From Eonycteris spelaea (lineage: Eukaryota > Chordata > Mammalia > Chiroptera > Pteropodidae), in assembly GCA_003508835.1 (NCBI GenBank), contig PUFA01000062.1:5673001-5737000 (forward strand): a stretch of 64,000 nucleotides of DNA, written 5' to 3'. The position numbers and the translations under genes are program-made. The notes under the pieces are model-generated. The model saw only the letters and a program-made list of their open reading frames with translations, had not been told where the DNA came from and searched no databases. This document shows, piece after piece, positions 47,857 through 58,665 of the stretch; position 1 is the first letter of the stretch; each line of letters starts with the position of its first letter.

Positions 47857-48130
47857 AAATTCACTTTCGAGAAAGTAAGAGGCTGCTTTGGTCAAGGCCA
47901 GAACTTTTTGATACTTCCCACTAACTCTCAACACAGGGTTTGGGCTTTCAGATGCTTTCAGAAGGCTCTCCACATCAAAAAGTTCACTAAGGAAATATGT
48001 ATTTTGGGGCTCTGGAGAAAACCCAACACCAATGCTTAAATGAAGACGTTGACGCCACCATTAGCAACATCTTTTATCAGGTTCTTAGATGTGATATCTG
48101 AAGGCGCTACAATGGATGAATTCTCATCTT
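47857..48130 (-). pseudogene. Probable processed-pseudogene fragment, source unknown
   Basis: On the minus strand two adjoining frames read like ordinary soluble protein. The first has EDENSSIVAPSD then ITSKNLIKDVANGGVNV and ends at a stop. The second, one frame away and overlapping it, runs about 65 codons: SIGVGFSPEPQNTYFLSELF, then DVESLLKASESPNPVLRVSG and KYQKVLALTKAASYFLESEF, ending in a stop at about 47857. The even use of charged and polar residues and the acceptable codon choice contrast with the low-complexity translations around it. A single frameshift between the two parts suggests a decayed retrocopy. No A-tail or target-site duplication was found, and I cannot name the parent gene. 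Confidence 0.35.
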
Positions 48131-49650
48131 CATGTATAGTCAGAGGTCAACAATAACATTCCAATGCTGAATTCATCTCAGCCCACAGTCCCAAATGGGT
48201 CCCAAACAGAGTCAGTCAGTCCATGGTGGCCAGTGCCTGTAGCAGCTGAATCCTGGCTGCAGTGCAGTGCTTGTCTGGCCCTTCTCTCTTCTCTGGGGCT
48301 TCCCTAAAAATCCTGTTTCAAAGTCAAGGCCAGAGTCTGCCTAGCACCAGCCAGAAACTTGGGCAGATGCTAGAGGTATTTCAGCACCAGAGAGCATAGA
48401 TTTACACAGCTTAATCTTATCACCCCTTGATTTACAGAACTGAAATTAAAGCCTCCAAGGCAGTTTTCTGAAAACATTTTTCAAGTCATTAAAAATATGC
48501 ATAATATTATCAGTTACCATTTATAGCTTCTGTATTTCTAGTAACTGGCATTGTTGTTACTTCAGGCAAGCCAGAAAATAAGCATGCCAGGAACTGACAT
48601 GGGGTGTTATGTCACCAAAACAAAAGCGCTCACACTGATAAATGTCAGGTTGGCTTCTTTGTGGGTTTCCCCCTTCCTTCTGCAAGCTTCAGCTTTTGTC
48701 TTCTTTTCCACTCTCAGTGTGAGGCGTGGAGCAGTGCAAGAAGCTGGAGTCTCTTTCAAAAATATCTACATTCTAAAGGTAGGAGGTTTATCAAATGGAC
48801 ACAACTTACACAGATTCAAGAACTCTAACCGTTTCCTTTGTCTTAGATCCAGTAAAGGGTACTGTTTTTAAATAATTGATATTCCTGGGAATCGTGCTCA
48901 TCTGGCATATTCATCATATAGGGAGGAAAAATCAGGATCTTTTCTTGCCATTAAAGCCCTGGGCGGTCAGGACTGCTTCGAGGAGGGGGCACAACGGAGA
49001 CTTTCTCTCGTGGCAATGAACAAACAGAAATTGATGTTAGGCGGAAACGTGAAAGCGGATGGAGAATGGTGATAAAACTCTGAAAGACAAGGTTGCAGAA
49101 AGCCTCTTTCTTTAGTTTTCCCACCTACCAATCTCTTCTTGCTCTTGTCATCTGTTCATTTACTGGTTGATTTAGTGCCATTATAGACAAAACAGAAAAA
49201 GGTATTTTCTACTGGGGACATTTTTTATTGGTTTTTATCTTCCCTAAACCTAACGCATATTACTGCTTTTATAAAAGAGGAGCTAGTGTTATTCTTGGGG
49301 TTACATATATGTAAGTGTGTGATTTGTCTATGCTTATTTCTGCTTTAGGTAGATGTCCACATGTTTCCTGAAGTAAAAATGAATGTGCATGTATGTTAGA
49401 CATAAACAACTTCCTGCGGTGGTAAAAACTGCTAGACATTTACCCTAAAACTCTTTCTTTTTCTTTCTGGGCATACAGCTAGAAACACTTTGGAGGAAAG
49501 TCGCTCACTGACCAGAAGCACTCACCTTGGGCTCTTACATGACCAAGAAATTAATTGCTATTGTGTTTAAACCATAATCCACTTTTGGGTCTACTTGTGA
49601 CAGCAGTTTAGCCTAACTAAACAAAAACACCCACAGCCACATTGTATATG
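48131..49650. other. Unique sequence, no gene recognised
   Basis: A 106-codon plus-strand frame (48551-48871) has no recognisable features. No repeats seen. Confidence 0.5.

Positions 49651-49684
<34 letters not shown>
49651..49684. repeat. (CA)n microsatellite
   Basis: Uninterrupted CA run of about 16 units. Confidence 0.97.
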
Positions 49685-49688
<4 letters not shown>

Positions 49689-49749
49689 TGCACAGTTATC
49701 TTCCAATATTTTTTGAAAGTTAGAAAAACCTTTAGTGCTCTAAGGATCT

Positions 49750-49945
49750 ATTACATTTGAAGACTATTTTCTAGTTGTCAAAGCACTTTCATGTATATTC
49801 TCTCAGGTAATCTTTCTAGCAGTTTTGCAAGGCCGGTAATTACAGTTTACAGGTAAGAAAATTGGACTAAAATAATGAAGTGGCTCTCATAGAGTCACAC
49901 AGTCAATAAGAGAAGAAGTTTTAGGCCGGGCCTGGATGCAGACCT
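49750..49945 (-). mobile_element. MIR: MIR SINE, antisense
   Basis: 'aaagcactttcatgtatatt', 'cagtttacaggtaagaaaat', 'agagtcacacagtcaataag' and a degraded tRNA-like end. Confidence 0.82.
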
Positions 49946-49949
49946 GTCT

Positions 49950-50155
49950 TCATGGAAAGCCCTCGCCTCTATTCTACACATCTTACCAAAGCTCAGGCTT
50001 CCCCTCCTGCAGACCTACTTGGCCACCCCCACTGCAGTTAGAACTGACTGTTCTCGTGACCCACTTAGCCCTGTACATACATCCACTACGGGACTTCTCA
50101 CATTGCATTACACTTTTTATTTACACGGACTCTAAGGGTCCCAAATAAAGGAGGC
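49950..50155 (+). mobile_element. L2: L2-like fragment
   Basis: 'gaactgactgttctcgtgac', 'cacattgcattacactttt' and the C/T-rich left part fit the sense L2 3' region. The 70-codon frame here is repeat-derived. Confidence 0.5.
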
Positions 50156-50159
50156 AGAT

Positions 50160-51395
50160 CTTATTACTTCTTAGACCTACCACAATATGGGACTCCAAGT
50201 CCAACTGCCAGTACACGAAAATGGTAGCTTACATAGCTCCAAAAGTATGAGAACAATTTGAAAGGAGACTTATAATGGTGCAAAAGCAATGTTTCCTTTG
50301 ATAGAATTTAAGCATGATTAACAAGCCCAACAAATTTTTTGGAAATTACATATGAATCAACTAGGCCTTCCTAATTTTGAAAGCTAATGGGAACACAGAA
50401 TTGCTTTCATTGTTCAGACTAAGCCAGTGTTGAACATGGGAATGATGTGATTTACCTCTAAATAATCCCAAAATACAACTCTGTAAGTGACATTAACATA
50501 AACATGCAAACACATCTAGCCATATATTAAGGAAGAAAAAAGACACTATCTCTATTCTGGCCATTTTTAAAAATCTTTTCCTTTAATGTGTTTATTTCTG
50601 TTAAAGGAGCCAAGTGAAGATAATACCGAATGCTTCAGATGGACCCACAACCTCCACAAATCAGAAGCAATGACATTAACTTAGTGTCCACTTGATTGTA
50701 AGCAAGGCACTTTGAACCTTGAGAGCTTTTTTGGAGGTTCTAGCAAGGGAGCGCAGCTACTCATATGCCCTTGACCAAAGAACGGTCCTCTCCTCGGGAA
50801 AGGTTGTCCTCTTTGACCGAGCACGCAGCCTTGAGCAGTGAGAGAGGAAGGGGACACCCGCCTAGCCAGCCAGATCCGCCAGATCAACCCTGGCGCTCAA
50901 TGGGGTGACAGATGTCGCAGCCAGATCGCCCTCACATCTAAAGTAAGGCACTGTGAGGTAGAGACGTATTACAACTCCATGAGCCACGCAAGCAGTCAGG
51001 CTTAAATCTTGTAGGTTTCATCCCTGGCAGCAAAATGATCAGAAATGGCTCTCACCTCCTTCTACCAGAGATCTCAGGCTTCTTAGTAATGCTGCAGCTT
51101 CACGAAGGCAGATAAAGGCGGAGGAAGGATACTGCTGGAACTGCATGGGGAATTCTAAAAAAGACTCACCATTTGTCATTCCCAGGAATAAAACTGGGAA
51201 GGATGAACAGAACTCTTGCCAATGTTAGTTTTCTAGAACATGCCTTGGGCACAGTTAGTGGGGAAGAAAGAGGGGAGGGAATCAACTGGTGAGCAGTCCT
51301 GGCTGCAAGACAAGATTCCAATAAGCTGTTCAGCCTTTGGTTTCGGCGTTCCCAAACATCATAAAGATTTCAGCTCTTGTAAAAGGAGAGCCAAT
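50160..51395. other. Unique sequence, no gene recognised
   Basis: No gene or repeat was identified with confidence. Confidence 0.5.
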
Positions 51396-51399
51396 TGTT

Positions 51400-51830
51400 T
51401 ACAATAGACTATTCTGGAGGGAGTGGGTGTGTCTCATGAGGCAAATATTTGCCCATAGGAGGTAATAAAATTGAATTAAGCTCCTACCCCATTGCTGTGC
51501 GTGGTCATCAATGTGATTAGCTCACTCATCTATTTTCAGATCCTGTCAGGCACAAACATTGACAAAAACCTGGCATTTCTCCTTAAGAATATATCATCGA
51601 CCTTTCAAGTCTGTAATCTCGTTCATCAGAGCGGATGGCAGGGATTTATGCAGAATAGTTTGCACACCTCTTTGATTTCAACCGCCTGAGAACCCAAACA
51701 CGCATCCCACCCAATCCTGTTTTATTTTCGCCATATCCTGTGTTGCTGAATGGGCCTCTTATAAAAATGCAGTGTAACCCCCCACCTCCAGTTTTTTTCT
51801 GATGTTCTAAAAAATCTTACATCACTTTGG
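51400..51830. promoter_or_regulatory. Candidate conserved regulatory block
   Basis: Repeat-free sequence with a forkhead-type TGTTTAC (about 51397-51403), AAACATTGACAAAAAC, several GATTA/TAATC-type and CTTTGAT words, and a TTATAAAA at about 51760. It resembles a conserved enhancer by composition. Inference only. Confidence 0.22.
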
Positions 51831-52910
51831 TAAAATGTGCAGTTCTCTTACATTCCTCAGGCAGACTTTAAAGGTCACAGTTCTAAAGAATCGAGGAAAT
51901 CTGTATGGACAAGGTCCCACATGGCCGAAAACAAGAAAGCCATTTATCCACCCGATAAGAACTGTACAGGCAAATTCATACTCCAGAAAACGGTGGATAG
52001 AGGTGGATGGGAGTGTACAGATCTGGAATTTTCATAATCAATCACCCTCTACTTATATCTTTTAACTAAACCTCCTAGTTAAAAAAACAAAACACAAAGC
52101 GCTGACCGACAGCAGTCTTCCTTCATCACAGCACCAGTGAAATGGAACCAGAGAACTGTTAGACAGCGTCAGGGCTAACTCAGGCCATTAAAACTCCCCT
52201 TCGCATTTTCAACTGTGTGCTTTCACTGCTGAGCTCAACCCCTTCTCATCGCAGCATCTTCAAGCATCGTCACGTGAAATCATTTTCTCCTTTCCTAAAC
52301 TTTCGTGAAACATCGTTTCTCATAAACATCCCTGCTTTCCCTCTAGATTATCTTTCAAGTCAGTTCAGGTGCTAACAAGAACCCAACCCACTCTTTGTAT
52401 GGGGCTGAACGATCTGCACAATCCAAAGAAAGACACCAAAGAAGCACTCAGGTCCGTTGCTATAAAACTAATAAATAGGGCAATAAACACAGAATACATT
52501 CCAGAGACAGCCCGTGCTCAGAGGTGAGATGCGTGACTCAAAGCAGCGGGCTCCCAGTACCAAGAGTGGTCCGAAGATTGGGGTGTGAGGCTCGGAAAGG
52601 GATTACATGTCATAAGAAAAAGGAAATTACGTTGGTAATGATTCTTGGAGTCGCTGCCAGCAACTGCAGCCAACTTGCCTGCAGCTTCATCAAAATGTGC
52701 CAAACGCAGGTCCAACGCTGTCAGGATTAAGAACACTCTCCATGCAGATCAAAGGAAGACCCTCAGAATAACTTTTTTTTTTAATTCAATACAAATATTG
52801 TCCCCCAAATAAGAGATCTCCAGACTCCTAGACTTAACACATATTAGAACAATTTCCCAAGTTACTGTTTTAATAGGAACCTGGGGCTAATCCATAACAC
52901 TCCCTGATAC
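51831..52910. other. Unique sequence, no gene recognised
   Basis: Opposed open frames at 52518-52736 overlap almost completely and have no recognisable content. Confidence 0.5.
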
Positions 52911-52995
52911 TCATTCATTCATTCATTCATTGTATTTGTTGGGCACTCAGTGTACAATGTATTTTGCTATTTCTGTGCAGGGTCCAAAGTTGAGA
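52911..52995 (-). mobile_element. L2: L2 3' terminus, antisense, with (ATTC)n
   Basis: ATTC tetranucleotides (52911-52931) followed by 'gtatttgttgggcactcagt' correspond to the antisense L2 3' terminus, which ends in TGAA-type repeats. Confidence 0.7.
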
Positions 52996-52999
52996 GGCA

Positions 53000-53190
53000 G
53001 TATAGTCACACGTTTAAAAACATAGGCTATGGCGGAATTCAGATCTTTAGCTGGTCACTTACTAGATGTGTTGTTTAAGCCACATCTGTCTCACAGAGTT
53101 GTTGTAAAGATGAAACGATGAACATGTGTAAAACACTTGGCAGAGTGCCTGGCACACAGAAGTGCCCAGTCCATGTTAGCCATTATGTAA
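53000..53190 (+). mobile_element. MIR: MIR SINE
   Basis: 'agtatagtcacacgtttaaa', 'ctggtcacttactagatgtg', 'gttgttgtaaagatgaaac' and 'agagtgcctggcacacag' are sense MIR. Confidence 0.85.
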
Positions 53191-53223
53191 AACCAAAATG
53201 TCTGGAGTATAGGCAACGTTTCT

Positions 53224-53241
53224 GAAGAAGAAGAAGAAGAA
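53224..53241. repeat. (GAA)n short tract
   Basis: Five GAA units followed by an A-run. Confidence 0.9.
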
Positions 53242-53288
53242 AAAATAATAGGGTATTCAACTGAATCTGAACACTCAAACATTCCCTC

Positions 53289-53289
<1 letters not shown>

Positions 53290-53326
<37 letters not shown>
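53290..53326. repeat. (CA)n microsatellite
   Basis: Uninterrupted CA run of about 18 units. The cysteine/valine string in the minus-strand frame comes from it. Confidence 0.97.
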
Positions 53327-53329
<3 letters not shown>

Positions 53330-53735
53330 CTCATAGAACTCTCCAACTTTACTTTATTCAAGTAAATATTTGCAGTTAAATATATTTACACATTTTTTTT
53401 TTAAACTGTCTGGGAGAGGAGGGAGCAGGGAGAGAGGTTGTGTGGGGTCCACTGTGGACTGGCATTTAAAACCCGACAAATACCATATTGTCTGTGCAAA
53501 ACAAAACTTCTGCTGGCATCTCCAGGAGTGTTTACTTGCCTCTAAATTACTCCATTGTCCATCCAAGGAGAAAGTCAACCAGCTATCAAAGGGAAAACAG
53601 AGGACGAGAAAATAGCTGTGTGTTACAACAGAGAGGATCCTTACACTCCTGGTGTCCTGAGACAACTAAGAGCCAGTGGCTCTGTCCAGTGAAGAATCCT
53701 CCCAGCAAAGCCTGAAACTGTCTGAGCTGTGTCCG
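53330..53735. other. Unique sequence, no gene recognised
   Basis: Overlapping frames on both strands (53354-53715) without recognisable content. Confidence 0.45.
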
Positions 53736-53739
53736 GGCA

Positions 53740-53900
53740 CAGCTACCTGCAAAGCCTTTTGCTGAAGTGATGGACTTGTCTTTTGCAACCAGTTAGCACC
53801 TGCTCTCAAAACTTGATCCCTCCTTGATTTGTTTCAAGTGGAGCCAGGGGATAAGGACTTAATTAGCAGTGCTCTATCTCTTCTGATCAGTTCCATCCAG
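53740..53900. promoter_or_regulatory. Candidate regulatory block with NKX, TCF and homeodomain words
   Basis: Contains CCTTGAT (TCF/LEF-like), CAAGTGG (NKX2-like, about 53836-53842) and TTAATTAG (homeodomain core, about 53858-53865) within 50 bases, next to a C/G-rich stretch. Inference from motifs. Confidence 0.22.
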
Positions 53901-54204
53901 CTTCCCCCCTCCCCCCGGGGCCCCAGATTTGTCTCTATTTGGAATTCCCATGCTTGTTGGGCGGCTGGGTCTGGCAGAGGAGTCCCCCTGCGCAGCCTGG
54001 GAGGGAGTCCGCTTTGTGGCGGAGCAGGCAGCCCACGGAGGCGAGTAGGGGACTCAGGCTGCTAGAGGCAGACACGGGACCCGACCATAGAGGCCATGTG
54101 AAGTAAGGTGACCGGAGGCGCGAAGTCACCCTCATCCACTGGAGCGAGAGAAGCACAGACCCCTTATGTTTGCAAGTGGCCCTCAGGCTGCCGAAGGAGG
54201 CCTT

Positions 54205-54265
54205 TTTCATTAATTAATTTATTTTTTGTTTTTTGGTTTTTTTTTGTTTTGTTTTGTTTTGCTTT
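54205..54265. repeat. T-rich low-complexity tract
   Basis: TTTTG/TTTTT units; low complexity with no retroelement body attached that I can recognise. Confidence 0.85.
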
Positions 54266-54480
54266 TCACGAAGGGAAAACGCCTCCTGCTCTATACCAGC
54301 TTGAAGCCAAAATAACATGTTTTGGCAATCACTATTTGGCAATTAGGGCCTCCGCTCACTGAAAGCATTCTTCCATGCAAAATATGCCTTGGAAAGAAAA
54401 CACTAAAACATCTGAGTGGAAATATAGGAAGTGAACAAAGGGGTGACAGAGCAGTGAGAGTCAGAAAGGGGGGGGGGTGG

Positions 54481-54660
54481 CGAGGGGACTCGGGGCCGGC
54501 CCATTGCGTGGAGACTCTGCAAGGACAGGCGCTGGATGTTTCCACAGCCCTGACTCCGACTCTGGCCCAGTCCAGGGCGGGCAAGCGGCCAGGCACGCGG
54601 CCCTGTGCGTCCGCGGGGCGTGCCTTTCATTGGCTTTCAGAGAAGCTCTCGCGCCGGATT
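54481..54660. promoter_or_regulatory. Small CpG island, candidate promoter
   Basis: By hand count, 17 CpGs in 180 bases with about 68% GC and an observed/expected CpG ratio near 0.8, in a CpG-poor neighbourhood. An inverted CCAAT box (CATTGG) lies at about 54628-54634. A G10-11 run sits immediately upstream at 54468-54477. No TATA box or matching first exon was identified. It is shorter than standard island definitions and could instead be a CpG-rich enhancer. Overlapping frames on both strands are a product of GC content. Confidence 0.4.
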
Positions 54661-57405
54661 TAAGTAAAGGAGAAAGGAGTGATGGAGCGTTGACTGGGAT
54701 GGTACTGTCCCAGTGGGCTCACGCCTCCTCCACACCTCAGCCTCCCAAAGGGTGTGCACCGGAGAGAATGTCTCGGACACTCCCAGACTGACTCATCCTC
54801 AGGGGCTGGGAGCTCCTCTCCCGTTCAGCTTGGCCTCCCGCCATTTGAGGAGAGGCTATGGCACGCAAAGAGAGACTCCCCTTGCCACCAGTCCAGGGCA
54901 TCCACATTCATTTGAAGAAAGAGGACAGTCCAGTCGAATATACTCCTTACGGGTGCAATTTGACAGAAATAAAGGGAAGTTGTGACACATGCCGCACTGC
55001 TTCAGATCAATATGCGTTGTCTTCAGCTTTTTGAGATGTCAGCAACACACGTGTTGACACGTGCTATGGTCTTCTCTCTTAGATGGAGCGCATTCTTTCT
55101 CTCCTCCCTCTACCCGACTCCCAAGTTTGGGGCTGAAAAACTTAAGAGTGAGATTTTGAAGACAGGAAACCATACCCAGTCAATCCTTGCCGCAATAACA
55201 CGCCCCCACAGTGGAGGGAGCAGGCCTCATCCTCAAGTGCAGCTGTCATAGAAGGTAACAGAGTGAGGTCAGGGATGTGGGTCTAACCTGCCTGACAACC
55301 CAAAGCACCATCTGAAATTACACCAGAAGAAGCGTAAATGGTGACTCTGATGTTACCAGAGAAGTTATTTGTTAGCCTATCAATGGCCAAATAATCCATG
55401 AACACCGTTTGGTTTAATTTTACAACTGTAAATTACATTTCCTTCACTATTAGGTTAATTTTACGATGATTTTTCTAATAATGTTGCACGTTAGCCTAGG
55501 AATTTGTTAATCCTGAGTTGCTTGTACATAGCCATTGGTTGAACCATTTTTAGTTTAATCAGAGAGATTTGCTCATTTCTATGTGACCCATTTCTGTATA
55601 ATCATCCATTTGAGAAATATGATTGTTATTGCAATGCCATTTCTCATTTAGTTTTCATAATATAGAGATAGTGTTAGCATTTTAAAATCAAAGTATTATC
55701 TATTTTGGTTAGCATATCAAATTTAAAGTTTCTAGTGGTCATAGACTAAAATGTTAAAATTAAATGTAAATAATATCTGACACACCATCTTATAAATCTA
55801 ATGTGTTCTATAATTTTGCATAGATAATACTCTTGCTTATGTTTAAATAAATGAAATCAGAATATTATCAACTTTTTTTTGCTTGTGTATTATCCTTTTA
55901 ACTTATCTACACATAGGATGGCAAGGTAAACCGAACTAAGCAAGCTTGGTAGAAAAGTCTAGTCAGCTTGGTACTGGCTTTGCTAGCTCTGTCTTTCTTT
56001 CTCTGGGCCCATTTGCTGAGTCCTAATGCCACAATCGGAAAAAAGTTATAGAGGCTTGGTGGTATGCCTGCACATTTTGGCTTGACTTCTTTTGAAAGTT
56101 TTAGAAAGAGTTCTGCCTGCAATTGAGTTTACACCCTGAAAAAAAAGGCAAAGTATATAACATTTTCCTTCTGCACACTTAATAGGAAAAAAAATATATA
56201 TTTCCGCTATTGAGATCTTAAAGTTCTAAAAGGGTTAGTGTCTTTTAAATGAGGCTATGAGGACTCCATCCCTTAAACCAGCGATGTGCATTCACAAAGG
56301 TGTATTCTACTCACATAACTGCGGTTGGCTCTTGGAAGGCAATGTGCATTTATTGCCGAGAGTAATAGGAAGAACACATGATAGCTCTAAGAATTTGCTA
56401 CATATGTGTTTCAGTATGAATTCTCATTGCCTTTAGAGATGGCAGCCAGAATAGTATGGCAGATGCTACTCCACCATTGGTATTTCTACCTCAGCAGAAA
56501 CAGACATAAGCTCATTTTGGTCGATATTTGAAGGGATCATGGGGGTTGAATAGATGGCATAGATTGCTTTCGGTATAATTTTTTAAATCAGTTATTCTTT
56601 GGATTGCCAAAAGCCATGTAAATTCATATTGCATATTATAGGAACTAAATAAATAATTGTAAAATGACTAGATGAACATTAGCGTCTGACAGACCTCACA
56701 TACCTAACTTCTAAACCAAGCTTTTGAGGTTATAGACATGTGCTGGTGCATGACTCTCCCTGTATCCCTGAATGGCATCCTAGTGGATTCACCCTTAAAT
56801 AATTCAATAAATGGGTTTGAAGGAAAATGTCCCTAAGCTGATTCTCCATATTAATTGGTTTAAATACAGTCAGAGTTGGGTTGCTATTTCCTGAAAATGC
56901 TTATTGTGCATTACCTGCTAGGATTTTCCTCTTTGTCCACATCTTACAATTAAGAAGATTACCATGATAACACATAGATGGTGTCATTCGTCTTTGGCAC
57001 TCACCTTACCTTATATTCTTCCTTGCCTGAAGTCACTAAGCTTCAGGATGACACTGTCAAGCACTTTGCTAATGAGGTATTATAGTTATATGAGGTTAAT
57101 GAAAGGCCGCAACAGTTTTAAAAATTAAGCTAAATGAAGGAAAGAAGGATGAATTCCAGATACATCCAGTGAGGCATGGTGGGGAAGTGAGCAGTCATTG
57201 CCATCTTGTAAAACTGTCTGAAATGCAGTCAAGCAAGAACTCGGCAAAGCAGACTCGGACTCAGAAAAGTGTCTAATTAGAGCTGTGATGGAATTTAACT
57301 CCCAAGATTGGGAGTTGAATTCTTGTCTATAGGAAGGACTCCCAGGACAAAATAAGCATTCATGTGGATCTCTTGAAAAACTGTAACCACTGTGCTTTGC
57401 CCTAG
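54661..57405. other. Unique sequence, no gene recognised
   Basis: 54700-55250 stays moderately GC-rich. 55370-55880 is strongly AT-rich. No exon or repeat family was recognised. Confidence 0.5.
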
Positions 57406-57409
57406 GAGA

Positions 57410-57525
57410 AGCAGATTTTGCCAAACTTGGGAAAATCATTTAACCTCTGTGTTTTGGTGTCTGAATCCATAAAGAATAACAATTCTGTAACCCTTTTCAG
57501 AAACACGAGAATGATAAGTGAGCTG
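57410..57525 (+). mobile_element. MIR: MIR fragment, probable
   Basis: 'ccaaacttgggaaaatcatt', 'taacctctgtgttttggtgt' and 'ctgaatccataaagaataac' resemble the sense MIR middle. Confidence 0.5.
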
Positions 57526-58415
57526 TCATGAAAGGACCTGCAATGCCTCAGAAAGAGCTTCGGCATGAGGTTATTTCTTAGATTGGGGTTATTTGTTTGA
57601 TCAGAAGGTGAGATAATTATTTCTTTGATTAGAATTCGAAAAACCAAAACTATATACTAGTGTTGTTCTTAATTCGAAGAGGTTTGTGCAGTTAGTGTGC
57701 TAGAGTAGTATTTTACACTCTTTATTCACTAAAAATAACTTCTTTCATAGTGACCCCATAGTGTCTGTGTGCGCTACCCAAGCTGGTCAGAAGCTAGGCA
57801 GTCTCTGGCTCCTAAAAGCAAGGGTTTGTCTCTGTCTGTATGTGGGAACAGCAGCATTTTAATTCTCTACACAGAGTTTGAGAGTTGTCTCCTTTATTTC
57901 CTGTTGACTCAGCTATCTTCTTCCCACATTTGGGGGTTTGTGGTAAATGAGGAATTTGTATTTGGCCACTGGAAACAAGGCCTTTGAATAAGCTGAGAAT
58001 CATGCGGACCCTGTGATTTTTCTAAATAATCTGAAATTCTCCTTTTCTCAGATTCACCAACATTAATAAGAATTAATGTATGCATCTGCTAGAAACGGAA
58101 ACCTCAGTGATAGGAAAAGGCTTAATGAAATACTATGTAAAACAGCTTTAAGATTCCTCACTTCCTTGAAATTCTTTCGAAAACAAATCAGCCCTTGTGA
58201 ATGATGCACAAAGACTTGTTTTGTTTCTACAACTTTCCTCTCTTTTGACAGGCAATAGGCCTCCACAAGGGAAGAAATACTTAAATTCATAACGATAAAA
58301 ATAGAAGTTGCCTATGAAAATCCAAGTGTACACTGTAAAAGAACTTGATGTACATATGACCCAATTCATTTAATAATTGTGAAGGATTTTACAAATACTT
58401 TTCTATTTCTCTTTC
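57526..58415. other. Unique sequence, no gene recognised
   Basis: Nothing identified. Confidence 0.5.
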
Positions 58416-58419
58416 CTTA

Positions 58420-58447
58420 TTCCTTATAAGGAATTCCTTATAAGGAA
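58420..58447. promoter_or_regulatory. Perfect 28-bp palindrome of two CArG boxes
   Basis: CCTTATAAGG occurs at 58422-58431 and 58436-58445, separated by AATT, so that the whole 28 bases are self-complementary. Each half is an exact consensus for serum response factor (CC, six A/T, GG). It may be a real binding site pair, or a palindrome arising by chance or replication slippage ('ctttccttat' just upstream is part of the same pattern). Confidence 0.45.
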
Positions 58448-58544
58448 AGAATTTTAAATTCTTTAAAATTATGTAAATGTTTATAATTTTTATTTTAAAC
58501 ATCCTGAATTGAAAGAATTAACTTATTTTAATCATTTGGCATAA

Positions 58545-58665
58545 TTTTCTTATTTTAAAAAACATTTTAACCATTTTTAAGTATATAGTTTAGTATTGTG
58601 CAACCATTATCACTGTCCATCTCCAGAATACCATTTTCTTTTAAACATTAAAATTTAAAACTACC
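58545..58665 (-). mobile_element. L1M 3' UTR fragment, antisense
   Basis: 'ttaagtatatagtttagtat', 'tgtgcaaccattatcactgt' and 'ctccagaataccattttc' match the antisense 3' UTR of old L1. Confidence 0.75.

Noticed and set aside
50260..50310. MADE1/mariner-type terminal repeat
   Set aside because: 'ggtgcaaaagcaatg' is only a short partial likeness without a matching inverted end.
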